A DNA stretch of 64,000 nucleotides from a bacterium. GTDB taxonomy: Bacteria > UBP6 > UBA1177 > JAKLFG01. The stretch spans positions 1 to 64,000 of the forward strand of contig JAKLIW010000008.1 of assembly GCA_022709425.1 (NCBI GenBank), read 5' to 3'. Position numbers and translations under genes: made by a program. Below are positions 46,050 to 53,886 of this stretch, piece after piece. The notes below the pieces were generated by a model. That model searched no databases, was not told the DNA's origin, and worked only from the letters and a program-made list of their open reading frames with translations. Position 1 is the first letter of the stretch. Every line of letters starts with the position of its first letter.

Positions 46050-46634
46050 TTACTCGCACTTGGCGGGGATCACATAGCTTTCAAGGTCGACTCCGATAAC
46101 AATGTCGGGATTCTTTTCTTTTAGAGTATAAAACTGTTCCTCAGGTATGCAGTTATCGCCAAGTCCTGCCGTTTTCAACCATGCCATATCGTATAAACAT
46201 GATATGTCATCTATGTAGTTTTCATACACATAAAGTGTTGCCAACGCTGGTAGCTGTGAAACAGATTCTACATCTTTGATCTTGTTGTTATTGAGTTTCA
46301 GGAAGGTGAGTTTGGTCAGGGTGCGGAGCGGTTCGAGCGATTCGATCTCGTTGTCGCTCGCACCAAACCAGTCGATGTTCGGCATGTTTTCTATACCTTT
46401 TATACTTTTAACCCCCCCCCCAGCACAGGCCAACTCTTTAATCTTATTGTATATATCAGGGTCTCCCTCTTCGAGAGCGCCATGCTCTATGTCAAATTTA
46501 ATGGTATTCTCCACGCACGCTTTGAACGCCGGATCCTCGAATTCTCCCGGTTTCAGTTTATTGTCTCCGTTGTCACAGCCGGTACAGGCGGTGAGGAGAA
46601 GGAGCATGGTCAACAAATACGCGGTTCTTTTCAT
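46050..46634 (-). CDS. Leucine-rich-repeat lipoprotein, intact (ON state)
   Basis: 194 aa. The lipobox is LLTAC. A short linker leads to GGG coded by a ten-G tract at about residues 71-74, then LRR_4-type repeats (IENMPNIDWFGASDNEI, LEPLRTLTKLTFLKLNNNKI, VSQLPALATLYVYENYI) and a C-terminal cap ending AKCE. The ATG at 46634 has GGAG eight bases upstream. LRR lipoproteins of this kind are usually surface exposed and often bind proteins or glycans; the ligand is unknown. It shares 73 identical bases with LRR gene 2. Confidence 0.82.
   Translation of the reverse strand: MKRTAYLLTMLLLLTACTGCDNGDNKLKPGEFEDPAFKACVENTIKFDIEHGALEEGDPDIYNKIKELACAGGGVKSIKGIENMPNIDWFGASDNEIESLEPLRTLTKLTFLKLNNNKIKDVESVSQLPALATLYVYENYIDDISCLYDMAWLKTAGLGDNCIPEEQFYTLKEKNPDIVIGVDLESYVIPAKCE
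46412..46421. repeat. Poly-C/poly-G tract of ten in LRR gene 1
   Basis: Ten C on the plus strand. On the coding strand GCT is followed by ten G, read as Gly-Gly-Gly-Val, and the gene is in frame. Confidence 0.9.
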
Positions 46635-46666
46635 GGGTTATCTCCGTTCCTTTTTTCTTGTCACCC

Positions 46667-46754
46667 GACACCCCCGCAAGCCCCCTGCATCAGGGGGCCT
46701 TTCGTATGTTGCCTCCCTGTCGCAGGGAGGTGGCGCAACGCGACGGTGGGTGTC
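46667..46754. repeat. REP/MITE-like palindromic element 2
   Basis: 88 bp with terminal GACACCC/GGGTGTC and two strong internal hairpins: AGCCCCCTG/CAGGGGGCT at about 46679-46700 and CCTCCCTG/CAGGGAGG at about 46712-46731. It lies between the truncated gene and LRR gene 1 and could also act as a bidirectional terminator. Confidence 0.72.
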
Positions 46755-46762
46755 ATAATTCC

Positions 46763-47296
46763 TCATTGCATCGCATTCATTATCTGGCCGAGGGTAAACA
46801 GGTTCAGGTTGAGCGGCGGTATCGGCAGGATATTTCCATAATCCCGGTCAATGAGCGGTTTCCAGTCGGCGATGGTCTTCCGGTAGGTGACGCCGATGGT
46901 GAGTACTTCCGCCTGCACTTTCACCCGCAGATCGGCGTCAAGCAGGGTAAGCCGCGGGGTAAGGCTTGCGGTCAGATACAACTTCGCCGCCAGATCGCCG
47001 TCGGCGAATTCGGGGCCGATCAACGCCTGCATCCTGAACGGCGCCCGGAAGTTCACGAACACGATGTGACCCTCTATCCCAATAAGTACTTTCACGATAT
47101 CGAGGTCAATGCCCAGTCCGCCCGCTATGTATCCGTCACAGAACACATGCGGCGTCACCCCGAGTCCCGCCGTCATCCCGAGACTGGTTTGGCCTCCCCT
47201 TGCGTCGTTGGCGACCATACCATAGTCGGCGTAATACTTCAAGTAGACATCGACGGTAAGATGGACCCCCCCCCCTGCGCAGAAACAGACAGTCAC
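46763..47296 (-). pseudogene. C-terminal fragment of a larger beta-rich protein
   Basis: 177 codons open from a GTG at 47296. There is no signal or ribosome site, and the sequence starts abruptly at the ten-G tract, 20-odd bases from the 41-bp repeat. The body (GLGVTPHVFCDGYIAGGLG, FVNFRAPFRMQALIGPEF) is beta-rich and looks like the C-terminal part of a long envelope protein. The upstream part is replaced by the hipBA cassette junction, so this is probably a remnant, although expression as a short protein cannot be excluded. Confidence 0.55.
47266..47275. repeat. Poly-C/poly-G tract of ten in the truncated gene
   Basis: Ten C on the plus strand, read as Gly-Gly-Gly-Val in the current frame. 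It is the third long G tract on the same strand within 1.7 kb. Confidence 0.9.
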
Positions 47297-47300
47297 TCTT

Positions 47301-47341
47301 AAAAAGATTGGTCGTCGGGTGGAGCGCCGGGGGCGACCGGC
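47301..47341. repeat. 41-bp direct repeat, copy A
   Basis: Perfect match to 49096-49136 (starts AAAAAGATTGGTCG, ends GGGCGACCGGC). It lies 4 bp after the hipA stop codon. On the minus strand it reproduces the last codons of comEC and then a TAA. Confidence 0.95.
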
Positions 47342-47345
47342 TCTC

Positions 47346-48629
47346 TTACATCCCGAGCAGATGCGTTTTCGCTATCGCCGCGCTGCGACTGCGGCTTACC
47401 GTCGCCTCTTTCGCGAACTCCGACCAAGAAGCCACCGCGTCAACGACCTCGTCGATGATGTCGCCGGGTTTCTTGATGTTCATGTTGTGCGCTACGGTCA
47501 GAAGATCCTGCCGGTTGATGTCGGCTCGCTTGCCGTTGACCGATAACTGATGGGCCGCCAGCCAACGATTCGCCGGGTCGACGGCATAGGTGATGTCATA
47601 AGCGGGCGCTAGCCGCCAGCGGCCTGCGGTGTCCATGAGGAAAGAGAAGTTCTTGGTGTGATCGTCCTGATTTCGCGCCACGACATTGAACACCATCCGC
47701 CGGTATAACTGCTCCGCGTCGGTATAGGGCAGCGCGAGGCTCCGCATGGTCTGGAACGCCTGTTCATAGGAATAGAGCGTCGGATCGTTGTAGTCGAAAT
47801 GGGCGACGGCGCACAGCGTCTGCAGATGGAGTTTTTGCGATCCGATACGGTCGAACCGCTTGGTCATGAAATGGGCGCGACCATTTTCATGGTGGAGTCG
47901 GCACGGCATCATCTCTATCCCACACTGTTTCGCCATGAGGTGATAGGCATATTCGATCTTGCCGAAACCGCGCGGATCGGCCAGTCCCGGGCCCGAAACG
48001 CCGTCGAACTTGATGAGCCAGTATTCGAAACCGCTCAAGCCTTCTATCTGCCCGGAGCGCACCTTTCCCGTCGCCGGGTTGAACGCGATGACCGCCTTTG
48101 CCCGGGCGCCGCCGGCGGAGGTTCCTACCCGCAGGATCTCGTGCAACCCTTTTCCTGAAAGATCGGACTCGAACCGTTTCCGTTCATCCAACACCGCGCG
48201 CGCCAATTCGGCCAGATGTTCCACCTCGACGGCCGTTGAACCGGTCAACTGGCGTTCCAGCGCCGGTTCGTATTCGAGCGCTCCCATTCCCCGCTTACCG
48301 GTGTAACAGAGGCGCTCTATCGGGCTGATGCTCAGCGGATCGCGCCCTTCGCGGGCCAGCCATGCATGCAGGACCGCATTGCCGAAACGGTCGGGTAAGC
48401 TGTCGGCAAGTAGCCCCGGCAACCCCCGATAGGTTTCACGGTTGAGTGCCGGAAAAGAAAATATCTTCCCCTGCGCGCCGGTCGTCGGCATCAGGAGCGG
48501 CGCGATATTCCACCCTTTATCGAGAAAGCGGGGATCATACTCGAACTCCGCGCATCCTTTGAGATCATTCCACGCGACCGCGCCGACGATAGTGTCCCAC
48601 AAGGTGACCTTGGCTACCTGTACTACCAT
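47346..48629 (-). CDS. hipA: HipA-family serine/threonine kinase toxin
   Basis: 427 aa, full length. The N-terminal subdomain (about 1-110) and kinase fold are present. The autophosphorylated loop corresponds to VGTSAGGARAK (168-178), the catalytic segment is NQDDHTKN (320-327) and the metal-binding Asp lies in APAYDITY (near 345). HipA in E. coli phosphorylates glutamyl-tRNA synthetase and causes growth arrest. The start overlaps the hipB stop by 7 nt, the usual hipBA order. Active-site residues appear intact. Confidence 0.93.
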   Translation of the reverse strand: MVVQVAKVTLWDTIVGAVAWNDLKGCAEFEYDPRFLDKGWNIAPLLMPTTGAQGKIFSFPALNRETYRGLPGLLADSLPDRFGNAVLHAWLAREGRDPLSISPIERLCYTGKRGMGALEYEPALERQLTGSTAVEVEHLAELARAVLDERKRFESDLSGKGLHEILRVGTSAGGARAKAVIAFNPATGKVRSGQIEGLSGFEYWLIKFDGVSGPGLADPRGFGKIEYAYHLMAKQCGIEMMPCRLHHENGRAHFMTKRFDRIGSQKLHLQTLCAVAHFDYNDPTLYSYEQAFQTMRSLALPYTDAEQLYRRMVFNVVARNQDDHTKNFSFLMDTAGRWRLAPAYDITYAVDPANRWLAAHQLSVNGKRADINRQDLLTVAHNMNIKKPGDIIDEVVDAVASWSEFAKEATVSRSRSAAIAKTHLLGM

Positions 48630-48988
48630 TCAGACTTCTCCCCGGCAGCGGTTGTCCTCTTTTTGGTCCGGGAGCCGGATGCCTTTCGCCGTTCTTTCTT
48701 CTTCTGCGCGAGTAGCTGAAGCGGGCTTACCGTGTGCGCCTCTTTGAACGGCCCGAGCCGGTCAAGTTCCCCGAGCGCCCGCAGTATTTGAACGACGGTG
48801 AGCAGTGTGGCGGGACGACCCGCCTCCAACTTGCCGATGGTGGTGCGGTCCACCCCCGCCATCGCGGCAAGCTCTTCCTGCGGGATGTTTCGCGTTAGAC
48901 GCATCTGCTGAAATGCCTGACCGAGAACCTGAAGAATGGCGCGATCGGTCATAGACTGGAAATTCATATTGATGTTTTCAGACATCAT
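48623..48988 (-). CDS. hipB: HipB-type XRE antitoxin and repressor
   Basis: 121 aa from the ATG at 48988; ATGs at 48985, 48967 and 48952 are alternatives, and a longer TTG start at 49039 lies before the likely transcript start. The XRE helix-turn-helix (IPQEELAAMAGVDRTTIGKLEAG) is followed by a Lys/Arg-rich, probably disordered tail ending in Trp, as HipB tails that bind HipA often do. It should repress its own promoter through the palindromes at 48970-48987 and 49011-49028. Confidence 0.88.
   Translation of the reverse strand: MMSENINMNFQSMTDRAILQVLGQAFQQMRLTRNIPQEELAAMAGVDRTTIGKLEAGRPATLLTVVQILRALGELDRLGPFKEAHTVSPLQLLAQKKKERRKASGSRTKKRTTAAGEKSEW
48970..48987. promoter_or_regulatory. HipB operator 2
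   Basis: Palindrome TGATGT-N6-ACATCA overlapping the first hipB start codons. Confidence 0.7.
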
Positions 48989-49010
48989 AAAATGTATCCA
49001 TTGAAAACAA

Positions 49011-49028
49011 TGATGTGTATAAACATCA
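49011..49028. promoter_or_regulatory. HipB operator 1
   Basis: Palindrome TGATGT-N6-ACATCA, identical arms to operator 2 and centred 41 bp from it (about four helical turns), just downstream of the predicted transcription start. Confidence 0.75.
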
Positions 49029-49038
49029 TACAGGGACA

Positions 49039-49066
49039 ACTATAGCCATCCGATCGGGCAAGTCAA
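49039..49066 (-). promoter_or_regulatory. hipBA promoter
   Basis: On the minus strand TTGACT (49066-49061) and TATAGT (49044-49039) with a 16-bp spacer. Start near 49031 puts operator 1 immediately downstream. Confidence 0.75.
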
Positions 49067-49093
49067 GCTTTTTCAGGAGCGAGGGTGTTGTTG

Positions 49094-50722
49094 TCAAAAA
49101 GATTGGTCGTCGGGTGGAGCGCCGGGGGCGACCGGCGGGATAAGGTGAAGCGCCGTCCCTTCAAAGCGGGGCCGTTTGCGCAGTTCGGTCAGGGTCCGCG
49201 ACGGTATCGGTCCGCGCAGATGGAGCGCTGTCAATCGCGTAATGCCGCAGCGCGACAGGTCGCGTTCGAGCGCGGTGGAAAGGGTATCGAGTTTGCGCTG
49301 GACATAGTCGGCGGGGAAGTTGTAGCGCGTCGTTTCTACGATGCGCCCCGTCCCGTAGCCTTCGCGGACGCAGTAGGCCTCGCCCGGCAGTCCGTAGATC
49401 CGCTCGATACCGCGGTCGGGGGTCGGCATGACGAAATAGGGGATGACCGAAAGAAAGAGAACGATGAGCGCCGCGCGCCGCACCCGTCCCGACGCCAACA
49501 GCACCGTTCCCGCGGCGGTGTAGAACAGGAGCGCCCAGCCCGTTCCCGCCTGCCGCAGGGGGATGAGCGTCGCATCGGAGAGAGCCGCCAGATAGCGCAG
49601 GTCCTCGGTGGTCACGCGGGCCACGGCATCGGCGGGCAACAGCAATATCCCGGCGATCGCCGGAAAGAAGGGGAAAAGTATCTGCACCGGTATCAGGAGC
49701 GCGACCAGCAGTCCCGCGAGCGGTATGGTGACGAGATTCGCCAGCGGCGCGAGGAGCGGCACGAAGCCCGAAAGTTCGGCCGACACCGGGATGAGGAGCA
49801 AATTGATGATGAGCGACAACGCCGTTATCGAGATGAGCGATGAACGGGGAAGGCGGTTCCACAGCGTGATGACGGCGAAGACCGACAGGGCGCTCATAAT
49901 GAAGCTCCAGCTGGTCATGCTTTTGGGGATGAGCGCGGCGGTGAGGGCGAGCGAGAGGAGGAATATCTGGAACGAATGGGCGGTGATGCCGATGGTGAGA
50001 AAGAGGTCGAACAGCATCACGAACAGCGCGGCGCGCAGGGTCGGGGTGGCCCAGCCGGTGAGCGACAGATACCAGAACAGGACGAGCGCCTTGAGCATCA
50101 CGGTGAGGACCAGTATCGTCCGCGGCGGCACGGTCCGCAGGAGGGCGAGGAGCCGTCCTATGAAATGCAGGAGGATGAAGAGAAGCCCGATATGGAACGC
50201 CGATATCGCCACCACATGCATCGTGCCGGTCTTGAGGAACGATGCCCGCTCGGCGGGGGAGAAAAGCCGTTTGCCGGTCGCGAAGGCGAGGAGCATCGTC
50301 GAATCGCTCCGTTCCCGCACGAAATCGGAAAGTCGCATCCGCAGACTTCGTTCCGGCACTATCTCGAAGGCGGTGAGGTGAGGCGCACCCTGTCCGCGGA
50401 CGATGGCCGGATCGAGGAAGCGTATTTCGTCGCCCTCCTTCGGGACCATCGTGCCGTCGTGGCGGAGCGTCATGCCGTTCTCGAGCCGCAGTATCTCGCT
50501 GTCGGCGAAAACGACCTCGACCGTTTCGGTCGTCGGAAGGGTGTCGCGCAAGGCGATGAGATGGCCGCCCGTCGCGAAGGCGAAGCAGGCGATAACGATG
50601 CCGGTCTCGGTGCGTTTGAGCAGGAAAAGGATAAGCGCTCCGATCCCGAGCGGCACGATCAACAGACCGCCGGCGAAGTAGGCGAAAAAGAAAAATGCGG
50701 GTGGGATGAGATAACGCACCAT
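49094..50722 (-). CDS. comEC: ComEC/Rec2-family DNA uptake channel
   Basis: 542 aa. N-terminal membrane helices and an OB-like ComEC region precede the competence domain (about 140-430) with VVAISAFHIGLLFIL and LTGWATPTLRAALFVML, the conserved His/Asp-type helices of the family. After the last helix only about 100 residues remain, with no HxHxDH, so the metallo-beta-lactamase domain of full ComEC is absent or degenerate. The last 41 bases form one copy of the direct repeat around hipBA. Confidence 0.88.
   Translation of the reverse strand: MVRYLIPPAFFFFAYFAGGLLIVPLGIGALILFLLKRTETGIVIACFAFATGGHLIALRDTLPTTETVEVVFADSEILRLENGMTLRHDGTMVPKEGDEIRFLDPAIVRGQGAPHLTAFEIVPERSLRMRLSDFVRERSDSTMLLAFATGKRLFSPAERASFLKTGTMHVVAISAFHIGLLFILLHFIGRLLALLRTVPPRTILVLTVMLKALVLFWYLSLTGWATPTLRAALFVMLFDLFLTIGITAHSFQIFLLSLALTAALIPKSMTSWSFIMSALSVFAVITLWNRLPRSSLISITALSLIINLLLIPVSAELSGFVPLLAPLANLVTIPLAGLLVALLIPVQILFPFFPAIAGILLLPADAVARVTTEDLRYLAALSDATLIPLRQAGTGWALLFYTAAGTVLLASGRVRRAALIVLFLSVIPYFVMPTPDRGIERIYGLPGEAYCVREGYGTGRIVETTRYNFPADYVQRKLDTLSTALERDLSRCGITRLTALHLRGPIPSRTLTELRKRPRFEGTALHLIPPVAPGAPPDDQSF
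49096..49136. repeat. 41-bp direct repeat, copy B (comEC 3' end)
   Basis: Perfect copy of 47301-47341; it encodes the C-terminal residues of ComEC (GAPPDDQSF). Confidence 0.95.
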
Positions 50723-50728
50723 GCGACC

Positions 50729-50756
50729 ATCATAAGAAAGCGGCGTCGTTTGTCAA
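50729..50756 (-). promoter_or_regulatory. comEC promoter, possibly leaderless
   Basis: On the minus strand TTGACA (50756-50751) and TATGAT (50734-50729) with a 16-bp spacer. The -10 ends six bases before the comEC ATG, so the message would begin at or next to the start codon. Confidence 0.7.
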
Positions 50757-50815
50757 AGAGGCTTCTGGACTTTTCGGTCGTAGCGATATATCATCGGCGC
50801 GAACGGAGGGGCCCG

Positions 50816-52303
50816 GTGAAGAAGATACTGTTCATCGTCATGCTCGCCCTTGTCGGCGCGGGCTATTATTTCTACGACAAGGTGACGGGATACCGCGAAG
50901 TCGAGTTCTGCGTCGCGGTCACTAGCGATCTCGGTCGCGGGAACGATGTGCTGCCGCGTGCCGTCACGGCGCTCCGCGATGTCTCACGCTCCTGTGCCGG
51001 CCGCATGATCGTCATCGATAACGGCGGGCTTTTCGCCGTGGGAGCCGCCGAGCGGATCGTTCGCGCCGAAGATGCCGCCGCGGGTCCCGAGGCCCGTTTT
51101 CTTGCGGCGGCGGGATATCATTTCGTCAATCTCTCACCCGATGTGTTCCAGCTCGGTGCGCAGGCGGTCCGGCGTTTCCTGCAGGGGTCCGGCACACAGC
51201 CGTTGACCGATAATCTGCGGGTGGTCGGCGGCGGGAAACGCAAAGAGGTGGAGGGGATACAGATCGCCGCCTACGGTTTGTCGGCCGCTTCGGAGGCGGC
51301 GCTCATGCCCAAGATCCTTTTTGACGGCATGACCTTCGACAATCCATTCACCGGCGGTGCGCGGCCGCACGACGAACTTCCAGCCGATTTCAGCGTGCTC
51401 ACGCTCCGCGCCGACATCGGCGACCTTGCGGCGCGCTTCGGCATCGAACCGGCCGATATCCTTCTGTCGCTCCACACGCAATTTCCCCATTTGTCGCTGG
51501 TGGTGATGAACGACCGTTTTCCCGATTCGCTGGTCACCGAGGCGACCGGCGGCACCCATTTCGTCGCTCTTGAGCGGGGCAATCCCGCCCTCGCGGTGAT
51601 CCGGGTGCGGATGATAAAGCACGATGCCGAAACGCGCGGCGTCATCGTGTCGATCGATACGATAAAACTTTCGCTGGAAAAAATTGTCCCCGATCCGCAA
51701 TTGCGCGATATCACCCGACAGTATGCCGAGACGATGAAACGGGCCAAGGAACGGATCATCGGCACGCCGTGGTACGGCATCGATCTGTCGGGCTCGCGGT
51801 CGGGCGATACGCCGGCGGCGCGGCTCCTGCACGAGACCCTGCTTGCCGCCGCCGTGGAGGCGGGATATGCTCCGGAACTCAGTGTCGCGCTGACGCCGAT
51901 GTCGCCCTATCGCCATGAGGCGGGCGCGGCGATGACGCTGGGCGAGCTCGATGCGCTGGTGCCGTACGATCGCCATCCGGTGGTCGCGACGATCTCCGGA
52001 TCGCGTCTGGCCGATCTTTTGCAGAGTGCGTGGGAGAAGTATCCCGCGGCGGCGGCATCGCTCTTTCCTCTCTATTACAGAGTGCAGAGCGATGGTGTCT
52101 TTCGGTTCGCCGACGGCCGTTTTGACCCCGACCGCACCTATCTGACCGTTCTGGACGGCCGCATCGCCGATCTGCTGGTGGGCGGCGTCGAGGGGGAAAC
52201 GACCGTGAAGGCGATACTACCCGAAACGCTCGCGACCCGCCTCGCCCGTGGTGTTCCCGCGAAACTTTCCTATCAGTACACGCCGCTTTGGAAAAGCGAG
52301 TGA
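50816..52303 (+). CDS. UshA-like 5'-nucleotidase family protein, catalytic domain degenerate
   Basis: 495 aa from a GTG at 50816 (GGAGG six bases upstream). An N-terminal anchor (ILFIVMLALVGAGYYF) leads to a metallophosphatase-like domain in which the usual DxH and GNHE metal motifs are not seen. The C-terminal 5'-nucleotidase domain (about 300-495) is clear: LLHETLLAAAVEAG, MTLGELDALVPYDRHPVVATISGSRLADLL. It may bind nucleotides or act on another substrate without normal activity. It reads away from comEC and stops before ahcY, which has its own promoter. Confidence 0.82.
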   Translation: MKKILFIVMLALVGAGYYFYDKVTGYREVEFCVAVTSDLGRGNDVLPRAVTALRDVSRSCAGRMIVIDNGGLFAVGAAERIVRAEDAAAGPEARFLAAAGYHFVNLSPDVFQLGAQAVRRFLQGSGTQPLTDNLRVVGGGKRKEVEGIQIAAYGLSAASEAALMPKILFDGMTFDNPFTGGARPHDELPADFSVLTLRADIGDLAARFGIEPADILLSLHTQFPHLSLVVMNDRFPDSLVTEATGGTHFVALERGNPALAVIRVRMIKHDAETRGVIVSIDTIKLSLEKIVPDPQLRDITRQYAETMKRAKERIIGTPWYGIDLSGSRSGDTPAARLLHETLLAAAVEAGYAPELSVALTPMSPYRHEAGAAMTLGELDALVPYDRHPVVATISGSRLADLLQSAWEKYPAAAASLFPLYYRVQSDGVFRFADGRFDPDRTYLTVLDGRIADLLVGGVEGETTVKAILPETLATRLARGVPAKLSYQYTPLWKSE

Positions 52304-52313
52304 ATTCCTTTTT

Positions 52314-52341
52314 TTGCCATTCGTCGTGTTCCGGTTATGAT
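52314..52341 (+). promoter_or_regulatory. ahcY promoter
   Basis: TTGCCA at 52314-52319 and TATGAT at 52336-52341 with a 16-bp spacer. No SAH or SAM riboswitch signature is visible in the short leader. Confidence 0.6.
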
Positions 52342-52382
52342 AACGGGACCTGTTCGTTGAACTACCGTGTAAGGAGAAGATC

Positions 52383-53780
52383 GTGAAAGACTATCAGGTA
52401 CGGGACATCGGGCTCAAGGATGCGGGACGTAAGGCGATAGAACTGGCCGAGATCGAGATGCCGGGACTCATGGCGGTGCGGGAACGCTACGCGAAAGCAA
52501 AGCCGTTCACGGGGGCGCGGATCACCGGATCGCTCCACATGACGGTCGAGACGGCGGTCCTCATCGAAACCTTGAAAGCGCTCGGCGCCGATGTGCGCTG
52601 GGCCTCCTGCAATATCTTCTCGACGCAGGACCATGCGGCGGCGGCCATCGCGGCCTCCGGCGTGCCGGTCTTCGCATGGAAAGGGGAGACGCTCGAAGAG
52701 TACTGGGAATGCACCCTCAAGGCGCTTTCGTTCCCGAAGGGGCAGGGGCCGAACCTCATCGTCGACGACGGCGGCGACGCGACGCTCATGATCCACAAAG
52801 GGGTCGAGATAGAGAACAACCCGAAGCTCATCGGCAAGAAGACGGGCAACCGCGAACTCGATATCGTGATGGGCATCCTCGCCCGTGAACATAAAAAGAA
52901 CCCGACCAAATGGCGCGACATGGTGAAGGGACTGCGCGGCGTCAGCGAAGAGACCACCACCGGCGTCCACCGCCTCTACGAGATGATGAAGGAAGGGAAA
53001 CTGCTCTTCCCCGCCATCAACGTCAACGATTCGGTCACCAAGTCGAAGTTCGACAATAAGTACGGCTGCCGTGAATCGCTTGCCGACGGCATCAAGCGCG
53101 GCACCGACGTGATGATCGCGGGCAAGATGGTGGTCGTGTGCGGGTTCGGCGATGTCGGCAAGGGGTGCGCCCAGTCGATGCGTTCCTACGGCGCCCGCGT
53201 GGTGGTCACCGAGATAGACCCTATCTGCGCCCTGCAGGCGGCGATGGAGGGCTACGATGTCCTCACCGTCGAAGATGTCCTGCCCGACGCCGACATCTTC
53301 GTCACCACCACCGGCAACCGCGACGTCATCACCGTCGACCACATGAAGAAGATGAAGAACATGGCCATCGTCTGCAACATCGGCCATTTCGACAACGAGA
53401 TACAGGTCGACGCGCTCTACGCGGTCAAGGGGATCAAAAAGATCAATATCAAGCCGCAGGTCGACCGGATCCAGTTCCCCGACGGCCATTCGATATTGCT
53501 CTTGTCGGAAGGACGGCTCGTGAACCTCGGCAACGCGACGGGGCATCCCTCGTTCGTGATGTCCAACTCCTTCACCAATCAGGTGCTCGCCCAGCTCGAT
53601 CTCTGGAAGAACAAGTACGCGGTCGGTGTCTACACCCTTTCCAAGAAACTCGACGAAGAGGTGGCGCGGCTCCATCTGGCGAAACTCGGCGCGAAACTCA
53701 CGAAGCTCACCAAACAGCAGGCGGCCTATATCGGCGTTCCGGTCGAAGGCCCCTACAAGAACGACCAGTATCGGTACTGA
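52383..53780 (+). CDS. ahcY: Adenosylhomocysteinase
   Basis: 465 aa from a GTG with AAGGAGA upstream. It splits S-adenosylhomocysteine into adenosine and homocysteine, recycling the product of SAM methyltransferases. [20 protein letters not shown] (catalytic Asp/His region near 40-55), the NAD-binding [13 protein letters not shown] (near 257) and the C-terminal KNDQYRY are typical. It stands alone between a phosphatase-like gene and a lipoprotein operon. Confidence 0.97.
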   Translation: MKDYQVRDIGLKDAGRKAIELAEIEMPGLMAVRERYAKAKPFTGARITGSLHMTVETAVLIETLKALGADVRWASCNIFSTQDHAAAAIAASGVPVFAWKGETLEEYWECTLKALSFPKGQGPNLIVDDGGDATLMIHKGVEIENNPKLIGKKTGNRELDIVMGILAREHKKNPTKWRDMVKGLRGVSEETTTGVHRLYEMMKEGKLLFPAINVNDSVTKSKFDNKYGCRESLADGIKRGTDVMIAGKMVVVCGFGDVGKGCAQSMRSYGARVVVTEIDPICALQAAMEGYDVLTVEDVLPDADIFVTTTGNRDVITVDHMKKMKNMAIVCNIGHFDNEIQVDALYAVKGIKKINIKPQVDRIQFPDGHSILLLSEGRLVNLGNATGHPSFVMSNSFTNQVLAQLDLWKNKYAVGVYTLSKKLDEEVARLHLAKLGAKLTKLTKQQAAYIGVPVEGPYKNDQYRY

Positions 53781-53815
53781 ACTCCTTTTTTCTCTCAGTT
53801 CGTTATCGGGAAAAC

Positions 53816-53844
53816 TTGAGGAAAAACGAAATATAGGGTACTTT
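53816..53844 (+). promoter_or_regulatory. Promoter of the DUF1566 lipoprotein operon
   Basis: TTGAGG at 53816-53821 and TACTTT at 53839-53844 with a 17-bp spacer, 42 bp before the ATG. Confidence 0.4.
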
Positions 53845-53886
53845 ACCCCGCACGGTAAGAAGAGTGACCGGCGGGAGGTGGTTAGA

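Larger units (their letters stand above)
47301..49136. mobile_element. hipBA cassette between 41-bp direct repeats in the comEC 3' end
   Basis: The toxin-antitoxin pair with its promoter is bounded by perfect 41-bp direct repeats. One copy is the 3' end of comEC, the other abuts a truncated gene. This fits insertion by site-specific or homologous recombination that rebuilt the comEC end, but no integrase or transposase is present, so the mechanism is unknown. Confidence 0.45.

Noticed and set aside
46667..46754. CRISPR-like spacing of the hairpins
   Set aside because: Only two different hairpins in one palindromic element; no repeated unit or spacers.
52304..52382. SAH or SAM riboswitch before ahcY
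   Set aside because: The leader after the predicted start is only about 35 nt and no conserved core is visible.
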